Source: Candidatus Eisenbergiella merdavium (GTDB lineage: Bacteria; Bacillota; Clostridia; Lachnospirales; Lachnospiraceae). Taken from it: a DNA stretch of 64,000 nucleotides. The stretch's first letter is position 1, and the number at the start of each line of letters is the position of its first letter. Below are positions 17,266 through 24,554 of the stretch, piece by piece. The notes below the pieces were generated by a model, which worked only from the letters and a program-made list of their open reading frames with translations, was not told where the DNA came from and searched no databases. Position numbers and translations under genes: made by a program. Location of the stretch: assembly GCA_019119595.1 (NCBI GenBank), contig DWWS01000031.1, positions 31,109 through 95,108 on the forward strand, read 5' to 3'.

Positions 17266-18440
17266 GAAATCCGCTGTCTGAAAAGATCGTAACCATTCAG
17301 CCCTCGGGAATCCGGAAATTTTTTGACATCGTAAGCGAAATGGACGACGCCATCTCCCTCGGCGTGGGGGAGCCTGATTTTGATACGCCCTGGCACATCC
17401 GGGACGAAGGAATCTATTCCCTGGAAAAGGGGAGAACCTTCTACACCTCCAACGCGGGCCTGAAGGAGTTGAAGGTGGAAATCTGCAGCTACCTGAAAAG
17501 GCGCTTTGGGCTGGAATACGACTTCGCCCATGAGGTTCTGGTCACCGTGGGAGGCTCCGAGGCCATCGACATCGCTCTGCGCGCCATGATCGATCCGGGA
17601 GACGAGGTGCTGATCCCTCAGCCCAGCTACGTTTCCTATGAGCCCTGCGCCGTGCTTGCGGATGCGGTTCCGGTCATCATCAACCTGAAAGCGGAAAATG
17701 AATTTCGCCTGACGGCGCAGGAGCTTCGAGATGCCGTAACGGACAAGACCAAGGTGCTCGTCCTTCCCTTCCCGAACAATCCCACGGGAGCCATCATGGA
17801 GCGAAAGGATCTGGAGGAGATCGCGGAGGTGATCCGGGAAAAGGATCTTTTTGTGATCTCTGATGAGATCTACAGCGAGCTGACCTACGACAGAGATCAT
17901 GTATCCATCGCCCAGCTTCCTGGCATGAAGGAACGGACGATCCTGATCAACGGATTTTCCAAGTCCTACGCCATGACCGGCTGGCGGCTTGGCTATGCCT
18001 GCGGCCCGCGCCTGATCCTGGATCAGATGCTGAAGATCCACCAGTTTGCCATCATGTGCGCGCCCACCACCAGCCAGTATGCGGCGGTGGAGGCCTTAAG
18101 AAACGGGGACAGGGACGTTCAGGAAATGCGGGAGGCCTATAACCGGAGACGCCGCTACCTGATGTATGCCTTTCGGGAAATGGGCCTGCCCTGCTTCGAG
18201 CCCTACGGCGCTTTTTACGTGTTCCCCTGCATCCGGGAATTCGGCCTGACCAGCGACGAATTCGCCCTCCGTTTTCTGCAGGAGGAAAAGGTGGCCGTGG
18301 TGCCGGGAACCGCGTTCGGGGCATGCGGGGAGGGCTATATCCGCATTTCCTACGCCTATTCCCTGGAAAACCTGAAAACAGCCATTGGACGCCTTGCTGA
18401 TTTTGTCAGACGCTTGAGGGAAGAAGGGAGCAAAGCGTGA
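17262..18440 (+). CDS. PLP-dependent class I/II aminotransferase
   Basis: The 392-residue fold-type I aminotransferase has SLGVGEPDFDTPWHI at the N-terminus, the FPNNPTGAIM substrate loop, the cofactor-binding aspartate in ISDEIYSELTYD, and the Schiff-base lysine in NGFSKSYAMTGWRLGYA. It belongs to the broad aspartate/aromatic aminotransferase group; substrate specificity cannot be read from the sequence. The 4-base overlap with the Lrp-type gene is a frequent arrangement in Firmicutes. Confidence 0.9.
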   Translation: MRNPLSEKIVTIQPSGIRKFFDIVSEMDDAISLGVGEPDFDTPWHIRDEGIYSLEKGRTFYTSNAGLKELKVEICSYLKRRFGLEYDFAHEVLVTVGGSEAIDIALRAMIDPGDEVLIPQPSYVSYEPCAVLADAVPVIINLKAENEFRLTAQELRDAVTDKTKVLVLPFPNNPTGAIMERKDLEEIAEVIREKDLFVISDEIYSELTYDRDHVSIAQLPGMKERTILINGFSKSYAMTGWRLGYACGPRLILDQMLKIHQFAIMCAPTTSQYAAVEALRNGDRDVQEMREAYNRRRRYLMYAFREMGLPCFEPYGAFYVFPCIREFGLTSDEFALRFLQEEKVAVVPGTAFGACGEGYIRISYAYSLENLKTAIGRLADFVRRLREEGSKA

Positions 18441-18502
18441 CGTTCCGGCATAAATAGCTGGGGATGGTATGCCCGATCGCACGCTTCAGAATGAGGATCA
18501 AC

Positions 18503-19009
18503 ATGAACATTGTACTGCATCAGCCGGAGATTCCGGCGAACACCGGAAATATCGGAAGAACCTGCGTAGCTACCGGCTCCGTTCTGCATCTGATCGAGCC
18601 GCTGGGCTTTCAGCTGAATGAAAAGCAGATCAAACGGGCGGGCATGGACTACTGGCATAAGCTGGATGTGCGTCGCTACGTCAACTATGAGGATTTTCTG
18701 GAGCAGGAGTTTTGCCTGCATCCCGGCAGAAAGCTCTGGCTTGCCACCACAAAGGCAAAGCGCGTCTATACGGAGGCGGCCTTTGGGCCGGACGATTACC
18801 TAATGTTCGGAAAGGAAAGCGCCGGAATCCCGGAGGAGATTTTGGTGGAGCATGAAGAAACTTGCATCCGCATCCCCATGCTGGACGAAATCCGGTCGCT
18901 GAACCTGAGCAACTCCGTGGCGGTGGTGCTCTATGAAGCATTGCGTCAGAACCATTTTGACGGGATGCTGCTGGAGGGGGAGCTGCACAGGCTGAGGTGG
19001 AAGGGATGA
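18503..19009 (+). CDS. trmL: tRNA (cytidine/uridine-34 2'-O)-methyltransferase
   Basis: This 168-residue SPOUT methyltransferase modifies the wobble base of tRNA-Leu. The family start MNIVLHQPEIPANTGNIGRTC, the MFGKESAGIP loop and the knot region IPMLDEIRSLNLSNSVAVVLYEALRQ are all present. Family length is ~155-165, so the ATG at 18503, preceded by TGAGGATC, is chosen over the ORF track start at 18464. Confidence 0.94.
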   Translation: MNIVLHQPEIPANTGNIGRTCVATGSVLHLIEPLGFQLNEKQIKRAGMDYWHKLDVRRYVNYEDFLEQEFCLHPGRKLWLATTKAKRVYTEAAFGPDDYLMFGKESAGIPEEILVEHEETCIRIPMLDEIRSLNLSNSVAVVLYEALRQNHFDGMLLEGELHRLRWKG

Positions 19010-19020
19010 CTGAAAACTAA

Positions 19021-19049
19021 TTGCAGAGCAGTCCCGTATATGCTAAAAT
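19021..19049 (+). promoter_or_regulatory. Promoter of the small antisense-type RNA
   Basis: TTGCAG and TAAAAT are 17 bases apart, and TGC before the -10 makes it an extended -10. No reading frame follows; the transcript would be the small RNA that ends at the hairpin near 19145. Confidence 0.6.
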
Positions 19050-19055
19050 AAAATT

Positions 19056-19148
19056 GTTAAAAGGAACAACCGTCCCACAAGGGGGTTGACCAGTTTGATG
19101 ACAGAATAGCCACCTGATACCTGGGCAAGTATACAAGGGTGGCTTTTC
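19056..19148 (+). ncRNA. Putative RNA antitoxin facing a holin-like toxin gene
   Basis: About 93 bases without a coding frame lie between a good promoter and a terminator. Hairpin 1 is CAACC-CCC pairing with GGG-GGTTG (19067-19088). Hairpin 2, AGCCACC with GGTGGCT followed by TTTT (19108-19147), is the terminator. The RNA converges on the minus-strand peptide gene whose stop is only about 30 bases away, so the two transcripts would overlap at their 3' ends. This resembles type I toxin-antitoxin pairs such as TxpA/RatA. Boundaries are inferred, not measured. Confidence 0.5.
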
Positions 19149-19176
19149 TGTTACCCGGTTAGGGAAAACGAAAAGA

Positions 19177-19302
19177 TTACTGGCTGATCTGAATGATCAG
19201 AGCCAGCAATGCAAGGATGAACATTCCAAAAGACATAAGATCATTGAAATCAAAATTCAATTTCTCCAATCCATCCGCATAATATCCCCAAAACCCGGGC
19301 AT
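19177..19302 (-). CDS. Putative holin-like toxin peptide
   Basis: The minus strand encodes up to 41 residues ending LMSFGMFILALLALIIQISQ, a single hydrophobic helix like the small putative holin-like toxin peptides of Firmicutes. The longest start is the ATG at 19302, which has no good ribosome binding site; GGAG just before a TTG gives the shorter form starting at LNFDFND, and an internal Met (MSFGMF) is a third option. It is too short for the ORF track. Expressed alone, such peptides damage the membrane; here the facing RNA would silence it. Confidence 0.5.
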   Translation of the reverse strand: MPGFWGYYADGLEKLNFDFNDLMSFGMFILALLALIIQISQ

Positions 19303-19336
19303 GATAGTCACGTAGAGAAAAGGAGGTGGCTGTCAT

Positions 19337-19549
19337 ATGGGTAGCAAAGCACTTGATTATACAGCGCTTGTGATCGCCATAATCGGGGCGGTCAACTGGG
19401 GACTGATCGGACTTTTCCGTTTTGATCTCGTCGCCCTGATTTTCGGCCAGATGAGCCTGATTTCCAGAATTGTCTACGTTTTAGTCGGAATCTGCGGTCT
19501 GTACCTGCTGACCTTTTTCGGAAGAGTGGGGAACGGACAGGATTCATAG
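19337..19549 (+). CDS. DUF378 small membrane protein
   Basis: The 70-residue protein has two membrane helices, ALVIAIIGAVNWGLIGLF and IVYVLVGICGLYLLTFF, and the NWGLIGLFRFDLVALIFG motif typical of DUF378. AAAAGGAGGTGGCTGTCAT precedes the ATG. Function is unknown for the family. It stands alone between the toxin-like locus and the AraC gene, and a bidirectional terminator follows. Confidence 0.88.
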   Translation: MGSKALDYTALVIAIIGAVNWGLIGLFRFDLVALIFGQMSLISRIVYVLVGICGLYLLTFFGRVGNGQDS

Positions 19550-19590
19550 AGACATGCGCTTTGGCGCACACCTGAAGGAAATACGAAGAA

Positions 19591-19620
19591 GCCTCCGGTT
19601 TATCTGCCGGAGGCCTCTTT
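19591..19620. terminator. Bidirectional terminator between DUF378 and araC
   Basis: GCCTCCGG pairs with CCGGAGGC; AAGAA lies before and CTCTTT after it. The TAA stop of the minus-strand araC gene falls in the loop, so the stem is partly made of its last codons. Confidence 0.7.
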
Positions 19621-20556
19621 GCGTTTGGCGGAAGGAGTGCAGCCGTAGGTTTCATGAAACATGCGGCGGAACAGCTTGTAGTTGGTAAAGCCGTGTCGGG
19701 CCAGGATCTCCGTGATGCTTAAGTCAGTGTGGAGAATATCCTGACAGACATGGGAAAAACGGACCTGATTGACAAATTCCAGGAAGGTGATTCCCATGCT
19801 CTTTTTGAAAAAACGGCAGAAGTATTCCGGATTCAAAGCGACGACCGCCGCGGTATCCTGCAGAGCAATTGGCTCGGTGTAATGTTCGTTTACATAGTCC
19901 GTCACTGCGATCAGGCGGGCCCGTTCCGTATCGCTGAAACGGCCGCCCCGGTCGGTCTCCGGAAGCTGATAGCGGGAAACGCACAGGTACAGAAGCTCAT
20001 ACAAAAGGCTTTTAAAATGAAGAGACAGACCGGGCCGCTGCTCCGACTGCTTCCGAAGATTCATATTCTGTCCCCCGCAGTCCTGAAGCTTTTGCAGAAG
20101 AAGGCGGAAGGCCGCATCCGTTTTTTCATCCCCGCAGGGGCCGGTGCAGAAACGGATGCGGTTATATTCCGGAATATTGGACTTCAGAAGCGGGTAGGGA
20201 ATCTGAAGAACGCAGATGCGGGAATGCTCGGAGCAGCCGGTGGAGTGAATGTCGCCGGAATTGATGAGGACAAAATCGCCCTCATGCAGCAGAAGCCGCA
20301 TATCATTGATATTCGCCTCCATGCTCCCCGTAGCGATCAGCAGGATCTCCAGGCTGTGGTGCCAGTGAGCCGGTACGCGGATGCCGGCATCCTCATAGGA
20401 AAAGCACCGCACCTGCAGATCCGGTTCTACGATCACATTTTCATGGATGGATTCCCGGGCGGCTTTCCCTGCCTTCCCCGCACCTGATGAAAAAAGTCCG
20501 TTCCCGTTCGGCTGCGGATTGGGTTCGGCACCTGCAAATAACGGATACTCCTTCAT
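19600..20556 (-). CDS. AraC-family regulator (divergent to the GH3 gene)
   Basis: The 318-residue protein has an N-terminal cupin (RVPAHWHHSLEILLIATGSM, then LHEGDFVLINSGDIHS) that should bind a sugar, and a C-terminal AraC DNA-binding domain (PIALQDTAAVVALNPEYFCRFFKKS and EILARHGFTNYKLFRRMF). The ATG at 20556 preceded by AGGAAAGG is preferred over the ORF start at 20619. It is transcribed away from the GH3 glycosidase gene, 327 bases distant, which is the classic place for its target. Confidence 0.88.
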   Translation of the reverse strand: MKEYPLFAGAEPNPQPNGNGLFSSGAGKAGKAARESIHENVIVEPDLQVRCFSYEDAGIRVPAHWHHSLEILLIATGSMEANINDMRLLLHEGDFVLINSGDIHSTGCSEHSRICVLQIPYPLLKSNIPEYNRIRFCTGPCGDEKTDAAFRLLLQKLQDCGGQNMNLRKQSEQRPGLSLHFKSLLYELLYLCVSRYQLPETDRGGRFSDTERARLIAVTDYVNEHYTEPIALQDTAAVVALNPEYFCRFFKKSMGITFLEFVNQVRFSHVCQDILHTDLSITEILARHGFTNYKLFRRMFHETYGCTPSAKRKEASGR

Positions 20557-20729
20557 TCTCTTTTCCTTTCCTGCAAAATAAAATCGGGTTAAAATACTCT
20601 CCGGATACCCCCTACTCAAACGGTTCAGGCAGCCCTGACCGTCTTATCTCTATTATCTCAAATGGAAGAAAAAAGTCAATATCGACCCATATAAAGTCAG
20701 GATTGAGATTAGCCTGCCTCTGAACCTTA

Positions 20730-20738
20730 TGCTATGAT
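20730..20738 (+). promoter_or_regulatory. Extended -10 promoter of the GH3 gene
   Basis: TGC-TATGAT is an extended -10 box. No good -35 is seen at 17-18 bases, which suits activation by the divergently encoded AraC protein. The three 35-bp repeats start right after the expected transcription start. Confidence 0.5.
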
Positions 20739-20744
20739 AGAAAC

Positions 20745-20849
20745 AACGGATGCCGTAAAACACCATCCTTATATTCCACAACGGATGCCGCATAGCGCCG
20801 TCCTTATGTTCAGTAACAGATGCTGCAGAAGGCGGCATCCATATGCTTC
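20745..20849 (+). repeat. Three tandem 35-bp imperfect repeats in the GH3 leader
   Basis: Units start at 20745, 20780 and 20815, each beginning AACRGATGC and containing an internal inverted repeat: GGATG...CATCC in unit 1, GGATG-C-CGC...GCG-C-CGTCC in unit 2, GATGC...GCATC in unit 3. Several differences keep base pairing, so each unit can fold into a small hairpin in the RNA. They lie between the promoter and the ribosome binding site (AAGGAGAGAAAGGT). They could be RNA control elements or tandem protein-binding sites. Confidence 0.7.
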
Positions 20850-20883
20850 AACTAAAACGCGAAATGAAAAAGGAGAGAAAGGT

Positions 20884-23160
20884 ATGACACGGGAAGGGTT
20901 AAAAGAGCTTGTAGCGAAAATGACGCTGGAGGAAAAGGCGGCGATGTGCTCGGGCGCGGATTTCTGGCACACGGAGGCGGTGGAGCGCCTGGGGATTCCG
21001 GCGATGATGGTTTCCGACGGACCGCACGGGCTGAGAAAGCAGGATCAGGAGGCGGATAATCTCGGCGTAAACGACAGCATTAAGGCGGTCTGCTTCCCCG
21101 CGGGCTGCGGCACGGCGGCCAGCTTTAACCGGGAGCTGATCACCAGGATGGGAGAAGCGCTGGGCGAGGAATGCCAGGCAGAGGGCGTCGGCGTGATCCT
21201 CGGGCCTGCGGTGAACATCAAGCGTTCCCCGCTGTGCGGACGCAATTTTGAATATTATTCCGAGGATCCTTACGTGGCTTCCGAAATGGCGGGAGCGCTG
21301 ATCGCCGGCGTCCAGAGCAAAAACGTGGGAACCAGCATCAAGCATTTTTTTGCGAACAATCAGGAGCACCGCAGAATGTCCTCCTCCTCCGAGATCGACG
21401 AGCGGACCATGCGGGAGATCTATCTTGCGGCCTTTGAGGGCGCGGTGAAAAAGCAGAAGCCCTGGACCGTGATGTGCTCCTATAATAAGATTAACGGCGT
21501 ATACGGCGCTGAAAACAGATGGTCCCTGACCGACGTCCTGCGCGGCGAGTGGGGCTTTGACGGCTTCGTGGTAAGCGACTGGGGCGCGGTAAACGACCGG
21601 GTGCCCGATCTGGAAGCCGGGCTGGATCTGGAAATGCCCTCCTCCGGCGGCGTGAACGACCGGCTCATCGTGGAAGCGGTGAAGGAAGGCCGCCTGAAGG
21701 AAGAGGTGCTGGATCAGTCGGTGGAGCGCATTCTGAACATCGTGTACCGGTTTGAAGAAAACAGGGACAAGACGGCCGTTTTTGACCGGGACAAGGATCA
21801 TGAGCTTGCAAAAAAGGTGGCGGAGGAAACCTGCGTCCTTCTGAAAAACGAGGACAGCGTCCTTCCTCTGCAGGAAAAGGCAAAGATCGCCTTTATCGGG
21901 AAATATGCGGCAAAGCCCCGCTATCAGGGCGGCGGAAGCTCCCACATCAACAGCCATAAGGTGACGGGCGCTTGGGACTGCGTGAAGGACTGGGGAAATA
22001 TCATCTTTGCGGAGGGCTTCCGGGACGATGCGGATCAGACCGACGAGGCGCTTCTGAAGGAAGCCGTGGAGGCGGCAGAGAAAGCGGAGGCTGCCGTGAT
22101 CTTTGCCGGACTTCCCGATTCCTTTGAGTCAGAGGGCTTTGACCGGACCCACATGCGCATGCCGAAATGCCAGAACGAGCTGATCGAGCGCGTAGCCGCC
22201 GTCCAGCCCAACACCATCGTGGTGCTTCACAACGGCTCACCCGTGGAAATGCCCTGGGCGGATCGGGTAAAGGGCATCCTGGAGGCATATCTGGGCGGTC
22301 AGGCCGTTGGAGCGGCGGTTGTGGATATCCTTTTCGGAAAAGTGAATCCCAGTGGAAAACTTCCGGAAACCATTCCTTATCAGATGGAGGACAATCCGTC
22401 CTACCTGTATTATTCCGGAGAGGGCGACCGGGTGGAATACCGGGAGGGCGTGTTCGTCGGCTACCGCTACTATGATAAGAAGAAAATGGCGGTCCGCTTC
22501 CCCTTCGGCTACGGCCTGTCCTATACCACCTTCGCTTATTCGGAGCCGAAGCTCAGCGCAGAGCGCATTCTGGACAGCGAAACCGTCACCATCCGCGTGG
22601 ATGTGACCAACACGGGCAGCCGCGCCGGAAAAGAGACGGTGCAGCTTTATGTATCCGCGCCTGACAGCGCCGTGATCCGACCGGTACGGGAGCTGAGAGG
22701 CTTTGACAAGATCGAGCTTGCTCCCGGCGAGACGAAGATGGTCAGCTTCACGCTGGACAAGAGAGCCTTCGCCTACTGGAACACGGATATCCATGACTGG
22801 CATGTGGAGAGCGGAAGATACCTGATCCAGGTCGGCGGCTCCTCCCGGGACATCGCCATCGAGCAGGAGGTATATGTGGAATCCACCACGAAGCTTCCCA
22901 GACACTATACCATGGATACGACCTTCGGCGATCTGATGGACGACCCGGAGGCGATGGAGCTCATCGCTCCGCTCATGCACATTGATTTCCTGGAGAAAAA
23001 GGAGAACGAGGATACCACGGACGCGGCGGCGGAGGCCATCACGGCCGAGATGCAGGCGGCCATGATGAAGTATATGCCCCTGCGCGGCGTCTTCAGCTTT
23101 GCCTCCGGAAGCGTGACACCCCAGCAGGTTCAGGAGGTTCTGGATAAGCTGAACGGGTGA
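20884..23160 (+). CDS. Glycoside hydrolase family 3 (beta-glucosidase-type)
   Basis: The 758-residue protein has the full GH3 layout: (beta/alpha)8 barrel with catalytic nucleophile Asp232 in GFDGFVVSDWGAVNDR, substrate-binding motifs SDGPHGLRKQ and SIKHFFANNQEHRR, the second alpha/beta domain (IAFIGKYAAKPRYQGGGSSHIN), and a C-terminal fibronectin III-like domain (VDVTNTGSRAGKETVQLY). There is no signal peptide, so it hydrolyses imported beta-glycosides in the cytoplasm. AAGGAGAGAAAGGT precedes the ATG at 20884; the track start at 20734 lies inside the promoter. The divergent AraC protein is its likely regulator. Confidence 0.93.
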   Translation: MTREGLKELVAKMTLEEKAAMCSGADFWHTEAVERLGIPAMMVSDGPHGLRKQDQEADNLGVNDSIKAVCFPAGCGTAASFNRELITRMGEALGEECQAEGVGVILGPAVNIKRSPLCGRNFEYYSEDPYVASEMAGALIAGVQSKNVGTSIKHFFANNQEHRRMSSSSEIDERTMREIYLAAFEGAVKKQKPWTVMCSYNKINGVYGAENRWSLTDVLRGEWGFDGFVVSDWGAVNDRVPDLEAGLDLEMPSSGGVNDRLIVEAVKEGRLKEEVLDQSVERILNIVYRFEENRDKTAVFDRDKDHELAKKVAEETCVLLKNEDSVLPLQEKAKIAFIGKYAAKPRYQGGGSSHINSHKVTGAWDCVKDWGNIIFAEGFRDDADQTDEALLKEAVEAAEKAEAAVIFAGLPDSFESEGFDRTHMRMPKCQNELIERVAAVQPNTIVVLHNGSPVEMPWADRVKGILEAYLGGQAVGAAVVDILFGKVNPSGKLPETIPYQMEDNPSYLYYSGEGDRVEYREGVFVGYRYYDKKKMAVRFPFGYGLSYTTFAYSEPKLSAERILDSETVTIRVDVTNTGSRAGKETVQLYVSAPDSAVIRPVRELRGFDKIELAPGETKMVSFTLDKRAFAYWNTDIHDWHVESGRYLIQVGGSSRDIAIEQEVYVESTTKLPRHYTMDTTFGDLMDDPEAMELIAPLMHIDFLEKKENEDTTDAAAEAITAEMQAAMMKYMPLRGVFSFASGSVTPQQVQEVLDKLNG

Positions 23161-23195
23161 AAATAAGTGTTCCTTAAGGAGAGGTGTCCGGCATC

Positions 23196-23223
23196 AGAGG
23201 AGCTGCTTTACAGCAGCTCCTCT
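23196..23223. terminator. Perfect 12-bp hairpin between convergent GH3 and sulfatase genes
   Basis: AGAGGAGCTGCT and AGCAGCTCCTCT pair perfectly around TTAC. The sulfatase stop codon lies in the loop and its last codons form one arm. No T-run follows, so it may act mainly as an mRNA 3'-end block. Confidence 0.55.
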
Positions 23224-24551
23224 CCGGGAAACACTCTGCGCTGTCCGGATGGAACAGGAGGCGCTTTGAGGATAACGGGTTCAGATTCACCTGCCCGGAT
23301 CATGGCTTTCTTAAGTCTTTCTGCCATGATGTCGGCTACCTGACGGTGGGATTCATAACCGATCAGGTTCGTCAGTTCGTAGGGATCGTGTTCCAGATCA
23401 TAGAGAGCTGTCTCTGTATAGGTATCGGAACCGGGATCCGTCATAGGGTCTTTGTCGGGAGCCTCCACGGCATATTTCCAGCGGCTGGTCCGTACCGCCC
23501 GTCCTACCTGACTTTCGCTGATTTGAACGAATATTTCCTCCGGCCAGTCTTTACAGCTCCGGTCGATCAGGGGCATGAGAGAATGGCCCTGCATATCCTC
23601 CGGAACAGGAATCCCGCAGGCGTCCAGAAGCGTTGGCGCAACGTCGACCAGGCTTACCAGCGATCGGATCCTTCCCCCTCCGGTAAAAGGACCTCCGGTG
23701 AAGGCCATCGGGATACGGATGGAGCTTTCGTGGCAGGAGCGCTTATATTCGCTGTTCCTTGTTTTGAAATGACATCCATGATCGGTGGTGAAGAGCAGGA
23801 TGGTATTCTCTGAAAGCTGTAGGCTCTTCAGCGCATCTCGCACCCGTCCGAAGGCTTCATCAAGACGTTTTACCATTCCATAGTAGCCATTTATACTTTG
23901 CCACGAATTGCCGCCAAGGCTGGCAAGATCGGGCGGCATGTAATCATATCTCTTCCTGGTCTCCACGGTCGGGGCCGGGTAGCTGTCATTGGAATTCTGA
24001 AAGTGGGGCTCCAGAAAAGAGAGGAACAGGAAGAAGGGCTTTTCTTTATTCTGGTCAATATAACGGATGGCGGCGTCGGTCAGGGCATCCACCCGGTATC
24101 CGGGAAGCTTCACCGGACGGTCCGCGTTATCATAGACCAGGGTATTATATGCCTGAGAGGTGGCCTCCAGGGCATTGGCTCCCAGCCAGTACTGATATCC
24201 CCCTCTTTCCCTTTCCGGTACCGCATGGCGGGTGGAGCCAAGGTGCCACTTCCCGATATATCCGGTCTCATAGCCTGCCTCATTAAAGTAATGTGCCATC
24301 GTTCGCAGATCGGGATTTAAGGGAATGGCATTTTTATATGTCCCAATAGATGTGGCGTACATGCCTGTCTGCAGAACCCCTCTGGCCGGTCCGCACACGG
24401 GCTGGGGAGTGAAGGCATATTCAGGGAAGGTGCCTTCCATTGCCGCCTGATCGAAATTGGGAGTAAGACCGCAGGGATTTCCATGTATCCCCGTCGTATC
24501 CCATCTCTGCTGATCCGTAAAAAATACCACTACATTCGGCCTCGTGCTCAT
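23208..24551 (-). CDS. Sulfatase (Cys-type, formylglycine-dependent)
   Basis: The 447-residue alkaline-phosphatase-fold protein opens with the metal-binding motif NVVVFFTDQQRWDTTG. It has the sulfatase signature CGPAR with Cys53, the residue matured to formylglycine, then GYETGYIGKWHLGS and TTDHGCHF. A Cys-type enzyme in an anaerobe needs a radical SAM maturase (anSME); none is in this window. No signal peptide: it should desulfate imported oligosaccharides. GGAGG precedes the start. It is the last gene of the module 1 minus-strand operon, 3 bases after the large glycoside hydrolase, which suggests a sulfated glycan as the substrate. Confidence 0.92.
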   Translation of the reverse strand: MSTRPNVVVFFTDQQRWDTTGIHGNPCGLTPNFDQAAMEGTFPEYAFTPQPVCGPARGVLQTGMYATSIGTYKNAIPLNPDLRTMAHYFNEAGYETGYIGKWHLGSTRHAVPERERGGYQYWLGANALEATSQAYNTLVYDNADRPVKLPGYRVDALTDAAIRYIDQNKEKPFFLFLSFLEPHFQNSNDSYPAPTVETRKRYDYMPPDLASLGGNSWQSINGYYGMVKRLDEAFGRVRDALKSLQLSENTILLFTTDHGCHFKTRNSEYKRSCHESSIRIPMAFTGGPFTGGGRIRSLVSLVDVAPTLLDACGIPVPEDMQGHSLMPLIDRSCKDWPEEIFVQISESQVGRAVRTSRWKYAVEAPDKDPMTDPGSDTYTETALYDLEHDPYELTNLIGYESHRQVADIMAERLKKAMIRAGESEPVILKAPPVPSGQRRVFPGEELL

Positions 24552-24554
24552 TGC

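Noticed and set aside
20745-20849. The 35-bp repeats as a short CRISPR array
   Set aside because: The units are directly adjacent with no unique spacers and no cas genes are nearby.
20734-20883. N-terminal 50 codons of the GH3 ORF track entry
   Set aside because: The ATG at 20734 is inside the -10 box and the codons are the 35-bp repeats; the ATG at 20884 has a strong ribosome binding site and the family N-terminus.
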